A stretch of DNA of 64,000 nucleotides from CBDCYS01 sp965226185 (lineage in GTDB: Bacteria; Acidobacteriota; Terriglobia; Bryobacterales; UBA6623), in assembly GCA_965226185.1 (NCBI GenBank), contig CBDDCT010000003.1:310001-374000 (forward strand). Reading direction: 5' to 3'. A program made the position numbers and the translations under genes. The notes under the pieces are model-generated. The model did not search any database. It saw nothing but the letters and a program-made list of their open reading frames with translations, and had not been told where the DNA came from. This document shows positions 26,831-37,000 of the stretch, in pieces; the stretch's first letter is position 1, and every line of letters begins with the position of its first letter.

Positions 26831-28060
26831 ATGAAGTGCGGCGTCGAGGAGCCGCGCGTGACCGTGTCCCCATCGCCCGGGTGGCTCGATGTGGAGCTTC
26901 GTTTCCGAAACGACGGTCCGCGGGCGTGGTCGTCCAGCGATGGCTATTCGGCGGGCTACCAGATCTTCGATGCCGAAACCGGAGTTTTGATTCTGGACGG
27001 CGAGAGGACGGTTTTCAGCGATCTGGTTTCTCCAGGAGAGTCGACGGCTGTCAAGGCCCGGATTGAGCTGGGCGAACCCCCCGGGCGCTTTCTAGTCTTC
27101 GTCTCACCGCTGGTTGAGGGCGATGCCTGGTTTTTCGACCGCGGATCTCCATTTTTACTGATCGAAGCCGAAGTAACCAAATCGGGCACGATCGTCCACC
27201 GCTCGGAAGTGACATCGATGCGCGCGGTTCGGTTGCGGCTGGCTATTCGCTCGGCGGGGAGGGCGTTCACCTATCCATTCGCGACTCTTCTCCGGCATGG
27301 CCCGCTGATTCGTTCCTTGGTTCGGCGAGACATCGCCGGGCGCTACCGCGGTTCCTACGGCGGCATGTTCTGGACGCTGTTCCACCCCTTACTGATGATG
27401 CTGACGTATTACTTCGTCTTCGGGCTCGTGCTGCAGACTCGTTTCGGATCGGACGACCGTCCCAGCAACTTCGTGATGTATTTTCTGGCCGGGATGCTGC
27501 CCTGGCTGGCGCTTAGTGAAGCGGTCGGCCGAGCCCCGGCGACGGTGATCGAGCATGGCAATTTCGTCAAGAAGCTGCTGTTTCCCGTCGAGGTTTTACC
27601 CGTAACGCTGGTTTTGGCCGGCTTGGTGAGCGAAGCGTTCGGAACCGCAATCTTCCTCGCGGGCATGTTTTTCTTCGGCTATACGCCGACGGCCGCTGTC
27701 TTCTACTTGCCGCTGCTGCTCATCCCGCAGTTTCTCCTCACCCTGGGGCTGAGCTGGCTGCTGGCCGCGCTGGGAGTCTTCTTCCGCGACTTGGGGCAAC
27801 TCATCGGATTCTTATTGACAGTGTGGTTTTTCACGACGCCGATCTGCTATCCGGAGGCCTCTCTTCCGCAAAGCTATCTGTGGCTTTTTGAATTGAATCC
27901 GCTCTACGTGCTGGTGAAATCCTATCGCGCCATCTTTCTCGAGGCTTCGGCCCCGCCTTGGATCCCGCTTGGCTACCTGACCGCTGCCGCCGCCTTCCTG
28001 TTTATTGCCGGACACGCCTGGTTCTATAAACTGAAGAAGTCTTTCGCGGATGTGGTGTAA
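26831..28060 (+). CDS. wzm: ABC-2 type polysaccharide exporter permease with an N-terminal beta domain
   Basis: A 409-residue inner-membrane protein. Residues 1-120 form a soluble beta-sandwich (VSPSPGWLDVELRFRNDGPRAW, GYSAGYQIFDAETG, GDAWFFDRGSPFLLI) unlike a normal Wzm; the remaining 290 residues are the ABC-2 permease with six hydrophobic segments, starting RSLVRRDIAGRYRGSYGGMFW. Start ATG 26831 (MKCGVEEPRVTV) is chosen as the first Met after the upstream stop. With Wzt it would move an undecaprenyl-linked polymer to the periplasm. The extra domain may bind sugar. Confidence 0.85.
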   Translation: MKCGVEEPRVTVSPSPGWLDVELRFRNDGPRAWSSSDGYSAGYQIFDAETGVLILDGERTVFSDLVSPGESTAVKARIELGEPPGRFLVFVSPLVEGDAWFFDRGSPFLLIEAEVTKSGTIVHRSEVTSMRAVRLRLAIRSAGRAFTYPFATLLRHGPLIRSLVRRDIAGRYRGSYGGMFWTLFHPLLMMLTYYFVFGLVLQTRFGSDDRPSNFVMYFLAGMLPWLALSEAVGRAPATVIEHGNFVKKLLFPVEVLPVTLVLAGLVSEAFGTAIFLAGMFFFGYTPTAAVFYLPLLLIPQFLLTLGLSWLLAALGVFFRDLGQLIGFLLTVWFFTTPICYPEASLPQSYLWLFELNPLYVLVKSYRAIFLEASAPPWIPLGYLTAAAAFLFIAGHAWFYKLKKSFADVV

Positions 28061-28223
28061 CCGTTGAGCCGTTGAGCTGTTGAGCCGTTAATTTCGGCGG
28101 CGGCCTCAACGGCCTTAACGGATCAACCGCTCAACGGCTCAGCCGCCTAGCGACACAGTCGGCGTTCACCGCAGCCGCTAGCTTAGCGGCTCAACAGCTC
28201 AACGGCTCAACGGATCAACGGTC
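28061..28223. repeat. Inverted array of GTTGAGCCG nonamers between wzm and wzt
   Basis: 163 bases made almost only of GTTGAGCCG/CGGCTCAAC units. The left part reads GTTGAGCCGTTGAGC-like, the right part the complement (GGCTCAACAGCTCAACGG), so transcripts could form a long hairpin. The array runs to within a few bases of the wzt GTG start and leaves no clear Shine-Dalgarno. Confidence 0.85.
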
Positions 28224-29468
28224 GTGCTTTTCGCCCAAAACATCTCCAAGCTCTACGAGATCTACAACCGTCCCATTGACCGCTTCAAGGAAGCGCTGTC
28301 GTTCGGCCGCCGGTCTCTTCATCAGGATTTCTGGGCGTTGCGGGACGTCAGTTTTTCGGTCGGCAAGGGCGAGACCTTTGGCATTGTCGGCCCCAACGGT
28401 TCCGGAAAGAGCACCCTGCTGCAGATTCTGTGCGGGATCTTGCAGCCCACCACGGGGCGCGTTGTCAGGCAGGGAAGAGTGGCGGCTCTGCTGGAGCTGG
28501 GAGCCGGCTTCAATCCCGAGTTCAACGGACGCGAGAACGTTTTCATCAACGCCGAACTGATGGGATTGTCGCGCGCGGAAGTCCAGGCGGCGATGCCCGC
28601 GATCGAGCGCTTTGCCGGCATCGGCGAATTCATCGGCCGCCCGGTGAAGACCTATTCCAGCGGCATGTACGTGCGGCTGGCTTTTTCGACGGCCATTCAC
28701 GTTGAGCCCGATATCCTTGTTGTCGACGAAGCCCTCGCCGTGGGAGACGCGGCTTTTTCCAGCCGCTGCGTCCGCAAGTTCGAAGAGCTGCAAGACCGCG
28801 GCGTCACGATCGTTTTCGTTTCCCACGACCTCGGCCTGGTCAAGCAGATTTGCAACCGCGCGATTTTCTTGCTCGATGGACGCATCCGGGAGGAGGGTGA
28901 CCCCTCGGACGTGATCAACCGCTACATCGGCATGGTCCTCGAACGCCAGAAGGCCCTCGTGGAGTCGGAAGCGAACGGCGCCTCTGCCGGCGGCACGCCG
29001 AAAAAACTCACATTCAGTCATCGTCACGGCGACCGCTTCGCGGAGATAGCGGGCGTCGAGATCCGCGACTCCAAAAACGATCCCAGCCGAACATTCACGA
29101 CGGGCGAGCCGATGAGGGTCCGCGTCACCTGCCAGTTTCACGAACCACAATCGGACCCAATGGTCGGCATTCTGATTCGCACCCGCACCGGCATGGACGT
29201 TTTCGGAACCAACACCACGCTCGAAGATCAGCGGCCCGGTCCCTGCCGGGCGGGAGACGTCTTGGAAGTGGATTTCGCGTTCGACTGCTGGCTGGCCCCG
29301 CAAGAATACACCGTGACGCTTGCCATCCAGCATCCCGACGGACACAGTCACGACTGGCTGGACGACGTCCTCACGTTCCGCGTCCTGGACCATCGCCGCC
29401 TCGCCGGCGTAGCGAACCTGCACCCGAAGGTCGCGTGCAAAGTGCGCCAAAGCGGGGTGTCCCAGTAG
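28224..29468 (+). CDS. wzt: ABC transporter ATP-binding protein with C-terminal carbohydrate-binding domain
   Basis: A 414-residue Wzt-type protein. Walker A GPNGSGKST, signature YSSGMYVRLAFS, Walker B ILVVDEALAVGD, and the switch histidine in VSHD. Residues 265-405 are a Wzt_C-type beta-sandwich (GDRFAEIAGVEI to WLDDVLTFRV) which in characterised systems recognises the non-reducing end of the polymer. GTG start inferred from family alignment (FAQNISKLYEIY). Partner of the permease upstream. Together with the glycosyltransferases this indicates an ABC-dependent O-antigen or exopolysaccharide pathway. Confidence 0.93.
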   Translation: MLFAQNISKLYEIYNRPIDRFKEALSFGRRSLHQDFWALRDVSFSVGKGETFGIVGPNGSGKSTLLQILCGILQPTTGRVVRQGRVAALLELGAGFNPEFNGRENVFINAELMGLSRAEVQAAMPAIERFAGIGEFIGRPVKTYSSGMYVRLAFSTAIHVEPDILVVDEALAVGDAAFSSRCVRKFEELQDRGVTIVFVSHDLGLVKQICNRAIFLLDGRIREEGDPSDVINRYIGMVLERQKALVESEANGASAGGTPKKLTFSHRHGDRFAEIAGVEIRDSKNDPSRTFTTGEPMRVRVTCQFHEPQSDPMVGILIRTRTGMDVFGTNTTLEDQRPGPCRAGDVLEVDFAFDCWLAPQEYTVTLAIQHPDGHSHDWLDDVLTFRVLDHRRLAGVANLHPKVACKVRQSGVSQ

Positions 29469-29565
29469 GGACCGGCAGAGTGCCGGTCCCGGCACAACCC
29501 GCCGGGCGGCCATGGAAGTAAAAGCGGCCTGTCGCTGTTTTCTTACACCACGTTTTGTTGCACAA

Positions 29566-30279
29566 CTACGGTATCGCCGGCAGTGACCCGGCGATGGCGC
29601 TTTCCTCGGCCGCATTCGCGGGAAGAGAGTGCGGATGGCCAAATCCGCCCGCCGACTCGGGATTCCCCCCGGCGTCGTCAGCGAGGTCGAAGATGATGTT
29701 GTCGGGCCTCGCCGCGTCACCGCTTACCCCCGCGGGAACGTGATCCAGGCCCAGATGATGGCGTGCCCGCCAGGCGATGTTGTGGTCGGCGCATGAGCTG
29801 TCTCCGCTGACGCCGATGGCTCCCGCGAGTTTGCCTTCGCTGTCATAGAGCGCCAGTCCGCCGCCGAAGACATTCACCCCGCCGATTTTCTTCCCGCTCA
29901 TTGGGTCGTTGTCCTGTCCATTGTGTTCGGAGTTGCCCCCGTAGGCAACTTCGGTGTCAACCGGGTTGCTGTGTTGCAGGCCGAAAAGACTTCCTCCTGG
30001 TTGCACCGCGGCCCACAGATTGGCGGTGGAGAGAGCCAAGCCAGGCAAGCTGAAGGCGTTGGCCGTATTGGCCTTTTGCGCCGAAATAACGCGGCTTCCT
30101 GGCCACTGGTCGCCCCGATCATTCCCGCTGAAGGCAACCGCGCAGACGATCCCGTCCCGGTCAACGATTGTGGCCCACATGTGCAGATTGAAGCCCCCGT
30201 TCCCGCTTGGCGGACTGCCGACAGCGGCAGCGAGAGCGGCTTTCAGTTCGGAATGGCTGGGTAATCCTTTGCAGTTCAT
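29566..30279 (-). CDS. GlcG/HbpS-family heme-binding-like protein
   Basis: A 237-residue protein starting MNCKGLPSHSELKAALAAAV; GGGAGG lies just upstream of ATG 30279. HMWATIVDRDGIVCAVAFSG, SRVISAQKANTANAF, GLQHSNPV, then GGGLALYDSEGKLAGAIGVSGDSSCADHNIAWRAR match the GlcG (DUF336) fold found in HbpS, which binds heme, and in GlcG of glycolate operons. Many homologues are exported, but no signal peptide is seen here. Convergent with wzt. Function not assignable beyond the family. Confidence 0.85.
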   Translation of the reverse strand: MNCKGLPSHSELKAALAAAVGSPPSGNGGFNLHMWATIVDRDGIVCAVAFSGNDRGDQWPGSRVISAQKANTANAFSLPGLALSTANLWAAVQPGGSLFGLQHSNPVDTEVAYGGNSEHNGQDNDPMSGKKIGGVNVFGGGLALYDSEGKLAGAIGVSGDSSCADHNIAWRARHHLGLDHVPAGVSGDAARPDNIIFDLADDAGGNPESAGGFGHPHSLPANAAEESAIAGSLPAIP

Positions 30280-31076
30280 CGTTCCTCCCGTATTGTGTGA
30301 AGTGACTAAAGTGACGTTTCCTCGCCATTGTCTCAAAGGGAGTTCCGCGAGCGCTACCGTACGTCGAGAAGCTTCGCGAACCTTCGATCACCTCACCCAA
30401 CAGGTGAGCGATCAAAGACGAATGCCAGTGGGCCGCAAGGTGGAGCTTCCAGACGCTCTCGGGTTCCGAGGGCTCGAATGTCCTGATAGTCAGCATGGCG
30501 GCCCCTTGCTCGGCATACCGAGGAATGCGACAGTCGGATCATTCTCACCAACTTCCGCGATTTCCCATTTTCCGAAGCGAGACCAACCTCAAAAAACGTA
30601 CTTCCCCTGGTCGGTCGTTTAACCAGCTAAGGTAAATTGTCTCCGAGTGGGCGACAACCCGGGAGTTGGGGATCTTCAGCCAACCTGTGCCGTCAGGGCG
30701 GATTTATATGGCATAATGCACGTGTCCCTGTCGGAATTGCCTGGGATCTTGGCTGAGAGCGTCAAGAACAACATGGTCTACATCCACGTGCTGAACCGCG
30801 GTGGTCGAGGGGTCCGCAGCCCGCTTGACAGTGTGCGCAAAGCCGTCTCCAGCGAGAGCGGTGGGATTATCCGGTCCGGCCAGTCGGCACAAAAGTGGGA
30901 GGGAAGTTTCGTTACAAACAAAGTGGTTGTCGCCCGAGTTTGGGTCGGCGACTTTCGTCTAAGGCCGACCAGGACCCGGTTTTATCCAGGTCAGCCTAAA
31001 CAAGAGTTAGGCGGAGATTGTTTGCAGACCGTGCGCGATGCTATCGTCCGTGAGGTTTTGGGCGTACGAGGGAAAC
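30280..31076. other. Intergenic region, no supported gene
   Basis: About 800 bases with mixed open frames on both strands but no recognisable product. A minus-strand stretch near 30496-30340 (LTIRTFEPSEPESVW, then LLGEVIEGSRSF) may be a gene fragment. An imperfect hairpin (GGCCGACC...GGTCAGCC) and the heptamer GTTAGGC lie at 30970-31011, upstream of the DUF6978 gene. Confidence 0.5.
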
Positions 31077-31568
31077 GTGGCTGATTTTCTCTCCGACGAG
31101 GAGGTTCACGCGCTGCTCGCGGAGGAGAAGCGCCTGCCGGCGGATTATAGCCGTCGATTCGTGCTGAAGCCGAAGCGTGGCCATGGTGAATTCGAGCTGG
31201 ATCTCGACGGCGCAGACGGTTCGGCGTTCCGGGTCGTGGCGCGCCGTTCCAGCTTCAATCCTCTCGATTTCTCCGTGATCCTCGTGTATTGCGCGCCCGG
31301 TTCGAACCAGGTGCTTCGTCTGAAGCGGTACAACGGGAAGAGTCACGAGCACACGAACCCGATCGAGCAGCAGACGTTCTACGATTTTCACATCCACACG
31401 GCCACAGAGCGATATCAGCGCACCGGGAATCGTGAAGACACCTTCGCGGAGGTGACCGACCGGTATGCCAACGTGGATCAAGCGGTCGAGTGTCTCTTCG
31501 AGGACTGCGGATTCATTGTGCCAGATGAGCCGCAGCCCTCACTGTTCCCCCCGCGAGGTGGCGGATGA
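31077..31568 (+). CDS. DUF6978-like protein, first gene of a two-gene accessory module
   Basis: A 163-residue protein. GTG 31077 is preferred over ATG 31038 because GAGGG lies 5 bases upstream and the family begins ADFLSDEEVHALLAEEKRLP. Later segments: GHGEFELDLDGADGSAFRVVARRSS, LDFSVILVY, TFYDFHIHTATERYQ and DTFAEVTDRYANVDQAVECLFEDCGF. It resembles proteins usually paired with DUF1828 proteins. The stop overlaps the next start (ATGA). GC and codon use are a little lower than the neighbours. Role unknown; toxin-antitoxin or phage-defence function is an inference from pairing and location. Confidence 0.6.
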   Translation: MADFLSDEEVHALLAEEKRLPADYSRRFVLKPKRGHGEFELDLDGADGSAFRVVARRSSFNPLDFSVILVYCAPGSNQVLRLKRYNGKSHEHTNPIEQQTFYDFHIHTATERYQRTGNREDTFAEVTDRYANVDQAVECLFEDCGFIVPDEPQPSLFPPRGGG

Positions 31569-32338
31569 GCGTCGAGTCCATCCAGAGAGAATTCCAGGAC
31601 AAGGTCTCGAAGAAGGTCCGGCTCGAGCCCGAGGGCGCGGACCGTTATCGAGTTCTCACACCGTTCCAGTTCGATGATCGGGACCATCTCGCCATCGTTC
31701 TCAAACGTACGAATGGCACGTGGGTCCTCTCGGACGAGGGACATACCTACATGCATCTCACGTACGACATCAACGAGAAAGACTTGCAAAAGGGTACTCG
31801 GGCCAAGGTCATCTCGAACGCGCTCGACTCCTTCGCCGTTGAAGACCGCGAAGGCGAACTTCTCCTTCGGGTGTCCGAGGAGCGATATGGTGATGCCCTT
31901 TACGACTTTGTCCAAGCTCTTCTAAAGATCACCGATGTCTCGTATCTCTCGCGGGAGAGAGTGCGCTCAACTTTTCTTGAGGACTTTCGTTCGTTCATGT
32001 CCGAACGAGTACCAGAGAACAGACGAACGTTTGACTGGAGCGACCCTTCCCACGATCCAGCGGGGAACTACGTTGTGGATTGCCGTGTCAATGGGATGCC
32101 GCGTCCTCTGTTTGTGTTCGCTCTCCCTGGTGACGACCGTGTCCAGACCGCCACGATCACCCTGCTACGGTTCGAGGGGCGGCTGTTGCAGTTCAGGTCG
32201 CTGGGCATCTTCGAGGACCAGGAACAGGTGAATCGAAAAGTACTAGCGCGGTTCAGCGATATCTGCGAAAAGCAGTACTCCAGCCTCTCTGCGAATCATG
32301 ACCGAATCGCTCGCTATCTCAAAGAGGCTATCGAATAG
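31565..32338 (+). CDS. DUF1828-like protein, second gene of the module
   Basis: A 257-residue protein. Residues 20-110 match DUF1828: VRLEPEGADRYRVLTPFQFDDRDHLAIVLK, WVLSDEGHTYMHLTYD, ... EDREGELLLRVSEERYGDALYDFVQALLKITDVSYLSRE. The C-terminal half (DWSDPSHDPAGNYVVDCRVNG, FALPGDDRVQTATITLLRFE) resembles DUF1829. Such pairs occur in prophages and defence islands without a proven mechanism. Overlaps the DUF6978 gene by 4 bases and is followed by an IS4 insertion 65 bases downstream. Confidence 0.65.
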   Translation: MSVESIQREFQDKVSKKVRLEPEGADRYRVLTPFQFDDRDHLAIVLKRTNGTWVLSDEGHTYMHLTYDINEKDLQKGTRAKVISNALDSFAVEDREGELLLRVSEERYGDALYDFVQALLKITDVSYLSRERVRSTFLEDFRSFMSERVPENRRTFDWSDPSHDPAGNYVVDCRVNGMPRPLFVFALPGDDRVQTATITLLRFEGRLLQFRSLGIFEDQEQVNRKVLARFSDICEKQYSSLSANHDRIARYLKEAIE

Positions 32339-32403
32339 ATCGCCTAACCAGCTGTTAGGCAGACCGGACCCCGCGGATAGACAGAGTCCAGCCTGCTTCA
32401 GAC

Positions 32404-33819
32404 CACTCTTGTCCAAATTAGCGTTTTGAATTCGTAAGCCGGGGAGGCGGAACCTCTGTTAGGTTGGGATTGGGTTCAGGCCTATGAACCAACCCGCCCG
32501 AGGAGGCCCCGCCATGAGTCAAGTATGCAGTATTTTCTCTCAATTGTTAAAGCTGTTCCCGCGTTCGGAGTTTGAACAGGCCGTCCGCCAGCATCGCGGG
32601 GAGCGCCACGCCCGCGGCTTCACTTGCTGGGGACAGTTCGTCGCCATGCTGTTCTGCCAGCTCGGCCGCGCCCAGTCGTTGCGTGAGATTTGCGGCGGTC
32701 TGGCGGCCAGCGAAGGCAAGCTGCGGCACCTGGGCTTGTCCGCCGCACCGCCGCGCTCGACGCTGGCCTACGCCAACCGGCAACGCCCTTGGCAGATCTA
32801 CGAAACGGTCTTTCATCAACTGCTGGCGAAGTGCCGCGGCGCGGCGCCGGGCCACAAGTTCCGTTTCAAAAACAAGCTGCTGAGTCTGGACGCCAGCGTC
32901 ATCGATCTGTGCGCCTCGCTGTTTGATTGGGCCCAGTTCCAGCGCACCAAGGGCGCCGTCAAGCTCCATCTGGTACTCGATCACGACGGCTACCTGCCCA
33001 GCTTCTGCGTGGTCACCGACGCCAAGACGCCCGACCTGGCGCCGGCCCGCAAAATGTCGTTCGACCGCGGCACGATCGTGGTCTTCGACCGCGGTTACAA
33101 CGACTACGACTGGTTCGCCGAGCTGAGCGAGCGGGGCGTTTTCTTTGTCACACGATTGAAACGCGGGGCCAACTACGAGGTTCTCGAACAGCGCCCGTTG
33201 CCGCGCCGTCCCGGAGGCGTGCGCCGCGACGAAGTGATCTTCTTTCCCTCGCTGGCCGCCAGCGGCTCCGAGGTGGTGTTCCGCCGCATCGAATACTTCG
33301 ACGCCAAGCAGCAGCGCACGCTCGTGTTCTTGACGAATCACCTGGGGTTGGCGGCCGCAACGATTGCCGCCATTTATCAAGACCGCTGGCAAGTGGAGCT
33401 GTTTTTCAAGGCTCTCAAGCAGAACTTGCGGGTGAAGACCTTCGTGGGCACCTCGGCGAACGCGCTGAAGATCCAGATCTGGACGGCGCTGATCGCGATC
33501 TTGCTGCTGCGGTACTTAAAGCTGCGGGCGCGTTGGGGCTGGAGCTTGTCCAATCTGGTCGCTTTGTTGCGGCAGCAGTTGTTTGTGCACCGCGAATTGT
33601 TCGCCTGGCTGGACGAACCGTTTCATCCGCCGCCGGGCAGCGAACCCGAGTCGCCACAGCAATTATTACTGGCGGGAATGGAGGCCTAATTGGGACAGCA
33701 GCATGATTTCTATCTTGTCCAAACCGGCAACCTGGTTCCCAGATCGGCCTCCTGGCGGGGCTTTCTGGCGTGTTTTCAGCAGCCGAACCCGCTCCGCTCA
33801 GCTAATTTGGACAGCAGTG
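32404..33819 (+). mobile_element. Complete IS4-family insertion sequence
   Basis: A 1416-bp element. Inverted ends CACTCTTGTCCAAATTAGC and GCTAATTTGGACAGCAGTG (two mismatches) enclose one transposase gene. A 9-bp direct repeat GCTTCAGAC flanks it exactly (32395-32403 and 33820-33828). Ends, target duplication and transposase are all intact, so insertion is probably recent. Confidence 0.9.
32514..33689 (+). CDS. IS4-family transposase (DUF4372 plus DDE domain)
   Basis: A 391-residue DDE transposase starting MSQVCSIFSQLLKLFPRSEF with AGGAGG-like sequence 9 bases upstream. The N-terminal DUF4372 region (ARGFTCWGQFVAMLFCQLG, LREICGGL) is followed by the RNase H-fold: first Asp in LLSLDASVIDLC, second in VVFDRGYNDYDWF, and the catalytic Glu in YQDRWQVELFFKALKQNL (Y-(2)-R-(3)-E-(6)-K signature). 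It matches the ISPepr1-like subgroup of IS4. Confidence 0.95.
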   Translation: MSQVCSIFSQLLKLFPRSEFEQAVRQHRGERHARGFTCWGQFVAMLFCQLGRAQSLREICGGLAASEGKLRHLGLSAAPPRSTLAYANRQRPWQIYETVFHQLLAKCRGAAPGHKFRFKNKLLSLDASVIDLCASLFDWAQFQRTKGAVKLHLVLDHDGYLPSFCVVTDAKTPDLAPARKMSFDRGTIVVFDRGYNDYDWFAELSERGVFFVTRLKRGANYEVLEQRPLPRRPGGVRRDEVIFFPSLAASGSEVVFRRIEYFDAKQQRTLVFLTNHLGLAAATIAAIYQDRWQVELFFKALKQNLRVKTFVGTSANALKIQIWTALIAILLLRYLKLRARWGWSLSNLVALLRQQLFVHRELFAWLDEPFHPPPGSEPESPQQLLLAGMEA

Positions 33820-34035
33820 GCTTCAGACGTGTCCCGGTTCGCGGACGGCAGATTTGCTGTTTGGCCCGAATACATCGTGTGCGGAGATTGGTACCCATGG
33901 TGACTGAACGCAACAAGCATGATAACGGGCTCACAACTGGTGCTGGACGAAACGGTTTTGGCCGGATTGCCGACGAGAACCGAACGACTCAGCCGTACCG
34001 AACGGTCAAGCTCCGTTGCTATCCTAACGAATGAG

Positions 34036-37000
34036 ATGCTCGGCATTCGCCCACCCGTTATACACAAGCCGATCCCGTGCGGCTTGGCTTTTCTCCTCCT
34101 CCCGCTAACCGCCGCCCTCCCCGCCGAAACCATTCGCTTCAACCGCGATATCCGCCCGATCCTGTCGGAAAACTGTTTTCAATGCCACGGACCGGACAGC
34201 AACGCCAGGCAGGCCAATCTGCGGCTGGACCGGCGAGAAGTGGCGCTGGAGCGGGGCGCGATCAAACCGGGAGATGCGGACGCCAGCAAGCTGGCGCAAC
34301 GCGTCCACGCCAGCGATCAAGTCCGCCTGATGCCGCCGCTATTCACGGGCAAAAAGCTCAGCGAGGAGCAGAAAGATCTTCTCACCCAGTGGATCGAGCA
34401 AGGCGCCGTGTACGAGCCTCACTGGGCCTACATCCAGCCCGAGCGGCCGCAAGCACCCGACGGCTCGGCCGCGATCGATCACCTCATCAACCGCAAGCTT
34501 GAAGAAAAGGGGCTTCAGCCCGCCAGCGAAGCGGACCGGCGAACGCTCACCCGCCGCCTGAGCTTCGATCTCACCGGGCTCCCCCCGTCGCCGAACGTGG
34601 TCACTGCTTTCGCCCAGGACAACTCACCCGAGGCCTACGAAAAGCTGCTGGACCAGCTTCTCGGGTCGCCTCACTACGGCGAGCGAATGGCGGTCCATTG
34701 GCTCGACCTGGTGCGCTATGCCGATACCGTGGGCTACCACGGTGACCCGCCGATGAACGTTTACCCGTTTCGAGACTGGGTCATTCGTTCGTTCAACGAA
34801 AACAAGCCGTTCGATGTATTCACGCGAGAGCAACTGGCCGGCGACCTGCTGCCCGACCCCGCGCCATGGCAACTCGTGGCCAGCGGCTACAACCGCCTGA
34901 GCCGCATGACGAATGAGGGCGGCGCGCAGGCGAAGGAGTACCTGGCGAAATACGCCGCCGACCGAGTGCGCAATATCTCGACTGTGTGGCTCAGCTCAAC
35001 GATGGGCTGCTCGGAGTGTCACGACCACAAGTTCGACCCCTTCTGGGCCAAGGACTTCTATTCCATGGCGGCCTTCTTCGCCGACATCGAGGAAAAAGGC
35101 GTCGCCGGCGGCAATGCCGATTGGGGCTCGCATATCCGTGTCCTATCCGAGAGAGCGGAAGCGGAGATGGCCGGCATTGAGCGAGACCTGGCCGAGCTGC
35201 ACCAAAGCGGAGAAGGCAAGCTCGGCGCAACGCCGAAGCAGCTCGACCGCTTCGCGAAGTATCTAAAGGACGATCTGCTTCAGTGGCGTTTGCCCGGCCC
35301 CGAGCGGGTTTGGGAAGACTGCGAGCACCCCGACTTCGACGCCTGTGACCGATACGATCTGCGCCAGGAAGAAGACGGCATCGTGCGGGTTGTTGTCACA
35401 GGTGAGAAGAAGCCCCGCAAGTCGGTCCATCAGATCGAAGTAACGCTCGGCGAGCAAACCGTCACTGCCCTTGCGCTTGAAATATTCCCTACCGCTGACT
35501 TCGAGCGGTTTGAGCTGAGCGAGTTTCAGGTTCGCCTGCTGGGCCGGGAAGACTGGCCCTTGCCGGTCTCGCTCGAAGCGCTGCTGGCTGACCGCGAGGG
35601 GCCGAAGTCGATGCTGCGCGATACGCTCGACGAGAACTTCCACACCGGATGGGGGGGCAGTTGGGTGGAAGAGCCGCTGGTGGGAGGGGTTCTTAATGAA
35701 ACCGCGCGCCGGGCCGTGTTCGTTTTCGAGCAAGCCCTCAAACCAAAGCGCGGCGAAAAGCTTCGCGTCACTTTGATTTTCTACGGCAGGCGCGGAAACA
35801 ACATCGGCGGCCGCGTGCGGTTGCTGGCGACAGACGCCGAGTTTCCAGAGATACCCGCCGCGGGTGAGCTTCGGGAAGCCGTGCTGGCCAAGGGCCGCCG
35901 CAGTGATCCCCAGCAAACCGCGCTAAAAGAGGCCTTTCAAGAATTCACGGGAAACAACTCCAACTGGGCCGAGATTCGCCAACTGGAACGCCGCAAGAAA
36001 GTCCTGCTCGATCACGCCGGTGAATCCCTGATCGCCAAGTCGGTCGAGCCGCGCGAAGTGCGCGTTTTGCCGCGCGGCAATTGGATGGATGATTCCGGAG
36101 AAATCGTCGAGCCACAGGCGCCGCATTTTCTCAATCCGCCGGAGACGAACGGCAAGCGGCTGACGCGGCTCGATCTCGCGAATTGGGTGACCGGTCGCAA
36201 CAATCCGCTGACGGCGCGTGTATTCGTGAACCGCTTGTGGAAGATGTTTTTTGGAACCGGGATTTCGAAAATCCTCGACGACATCGGCTCGCAAGGCGAG
36301 CCGCCCGTGAATCAGGAGCTGCTCGACTGGCTGGCGGTCGAGTTCATGGAAAGCGGCTGGGACGTCAAGCACATCGTCAAAACGATGCTGCTCTCGGACA
36401 CCTATCGCCGCTCGAGCGAGCCGCCGGAAGAGTTGCTTGCCGCCGACCCCTACAACCGCCTGCACGGGCGTCAGACGATGGCGCGTCTCGATGCCGAGTT
36501 CGTGCGCGACAACTTGCTGGCCGTCAGCGGCCTGCTCAACCGCGCGATCGGAGGGCCGAGCGTCAAGCCCTACCAGCCGGCGGGCTATTACAAGGAGTTG
36601 AATTTTCCCAAGCGGATTTATGAAGCGGACATGAACGCCAATCAGTTCCGCAGGGGTGTTTATACGCACTGGCAAAGGCAGTACGTTCATCCCTCGTTGA
36701 TGGCATTCGACGCGCCTTCGCGCGAGGAGTGCGCCGCCGAGCGGGCTGTTTCGAATACGCCCCTGCAGTCGCTGGTCTTGCTCAACGACCCGAGCTATGT
36801 CGAGGCCGCCCGCGCTTTCGCCGTTCGCATATTGCGTGCGGGCGAAAAGGACGCAGCCGCGAGAGTAGACTTTGCTTTCCGGCAGGCGTTTTCGCGCAAG
36901 GCTGATTCGGCGGAGCGGGATGTGCTCTTGGGCTTGCTCGACAGCCACGGCAAGCATTTTTCGGAAGACCCGGCGCGGGCCGATAAGCTGCTGAAGACCG

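Noticed and set aside
28215..29720. A 501-codon open frame antisense to wzt
   Set aside because: High GC makes long antisense frames common; wzt on the plus strand has all ABC motifs.
30161..30496. Possible gene on the minus strand upstream of the GlcG-like gene
   Set aside because: Only a short segment looks protein-like and it overlaps the GlcG start region; no start or family could be supported.
30970..32362. Integron attC-like sites (GTTAGGC at 31005, GCCTAACCAGCTGTTAGGC at 32342)
   Set aside because: No complete pair of simple sites at the spacing of an attC, and no integrase; the heptamers may be chance or simple hairpins.
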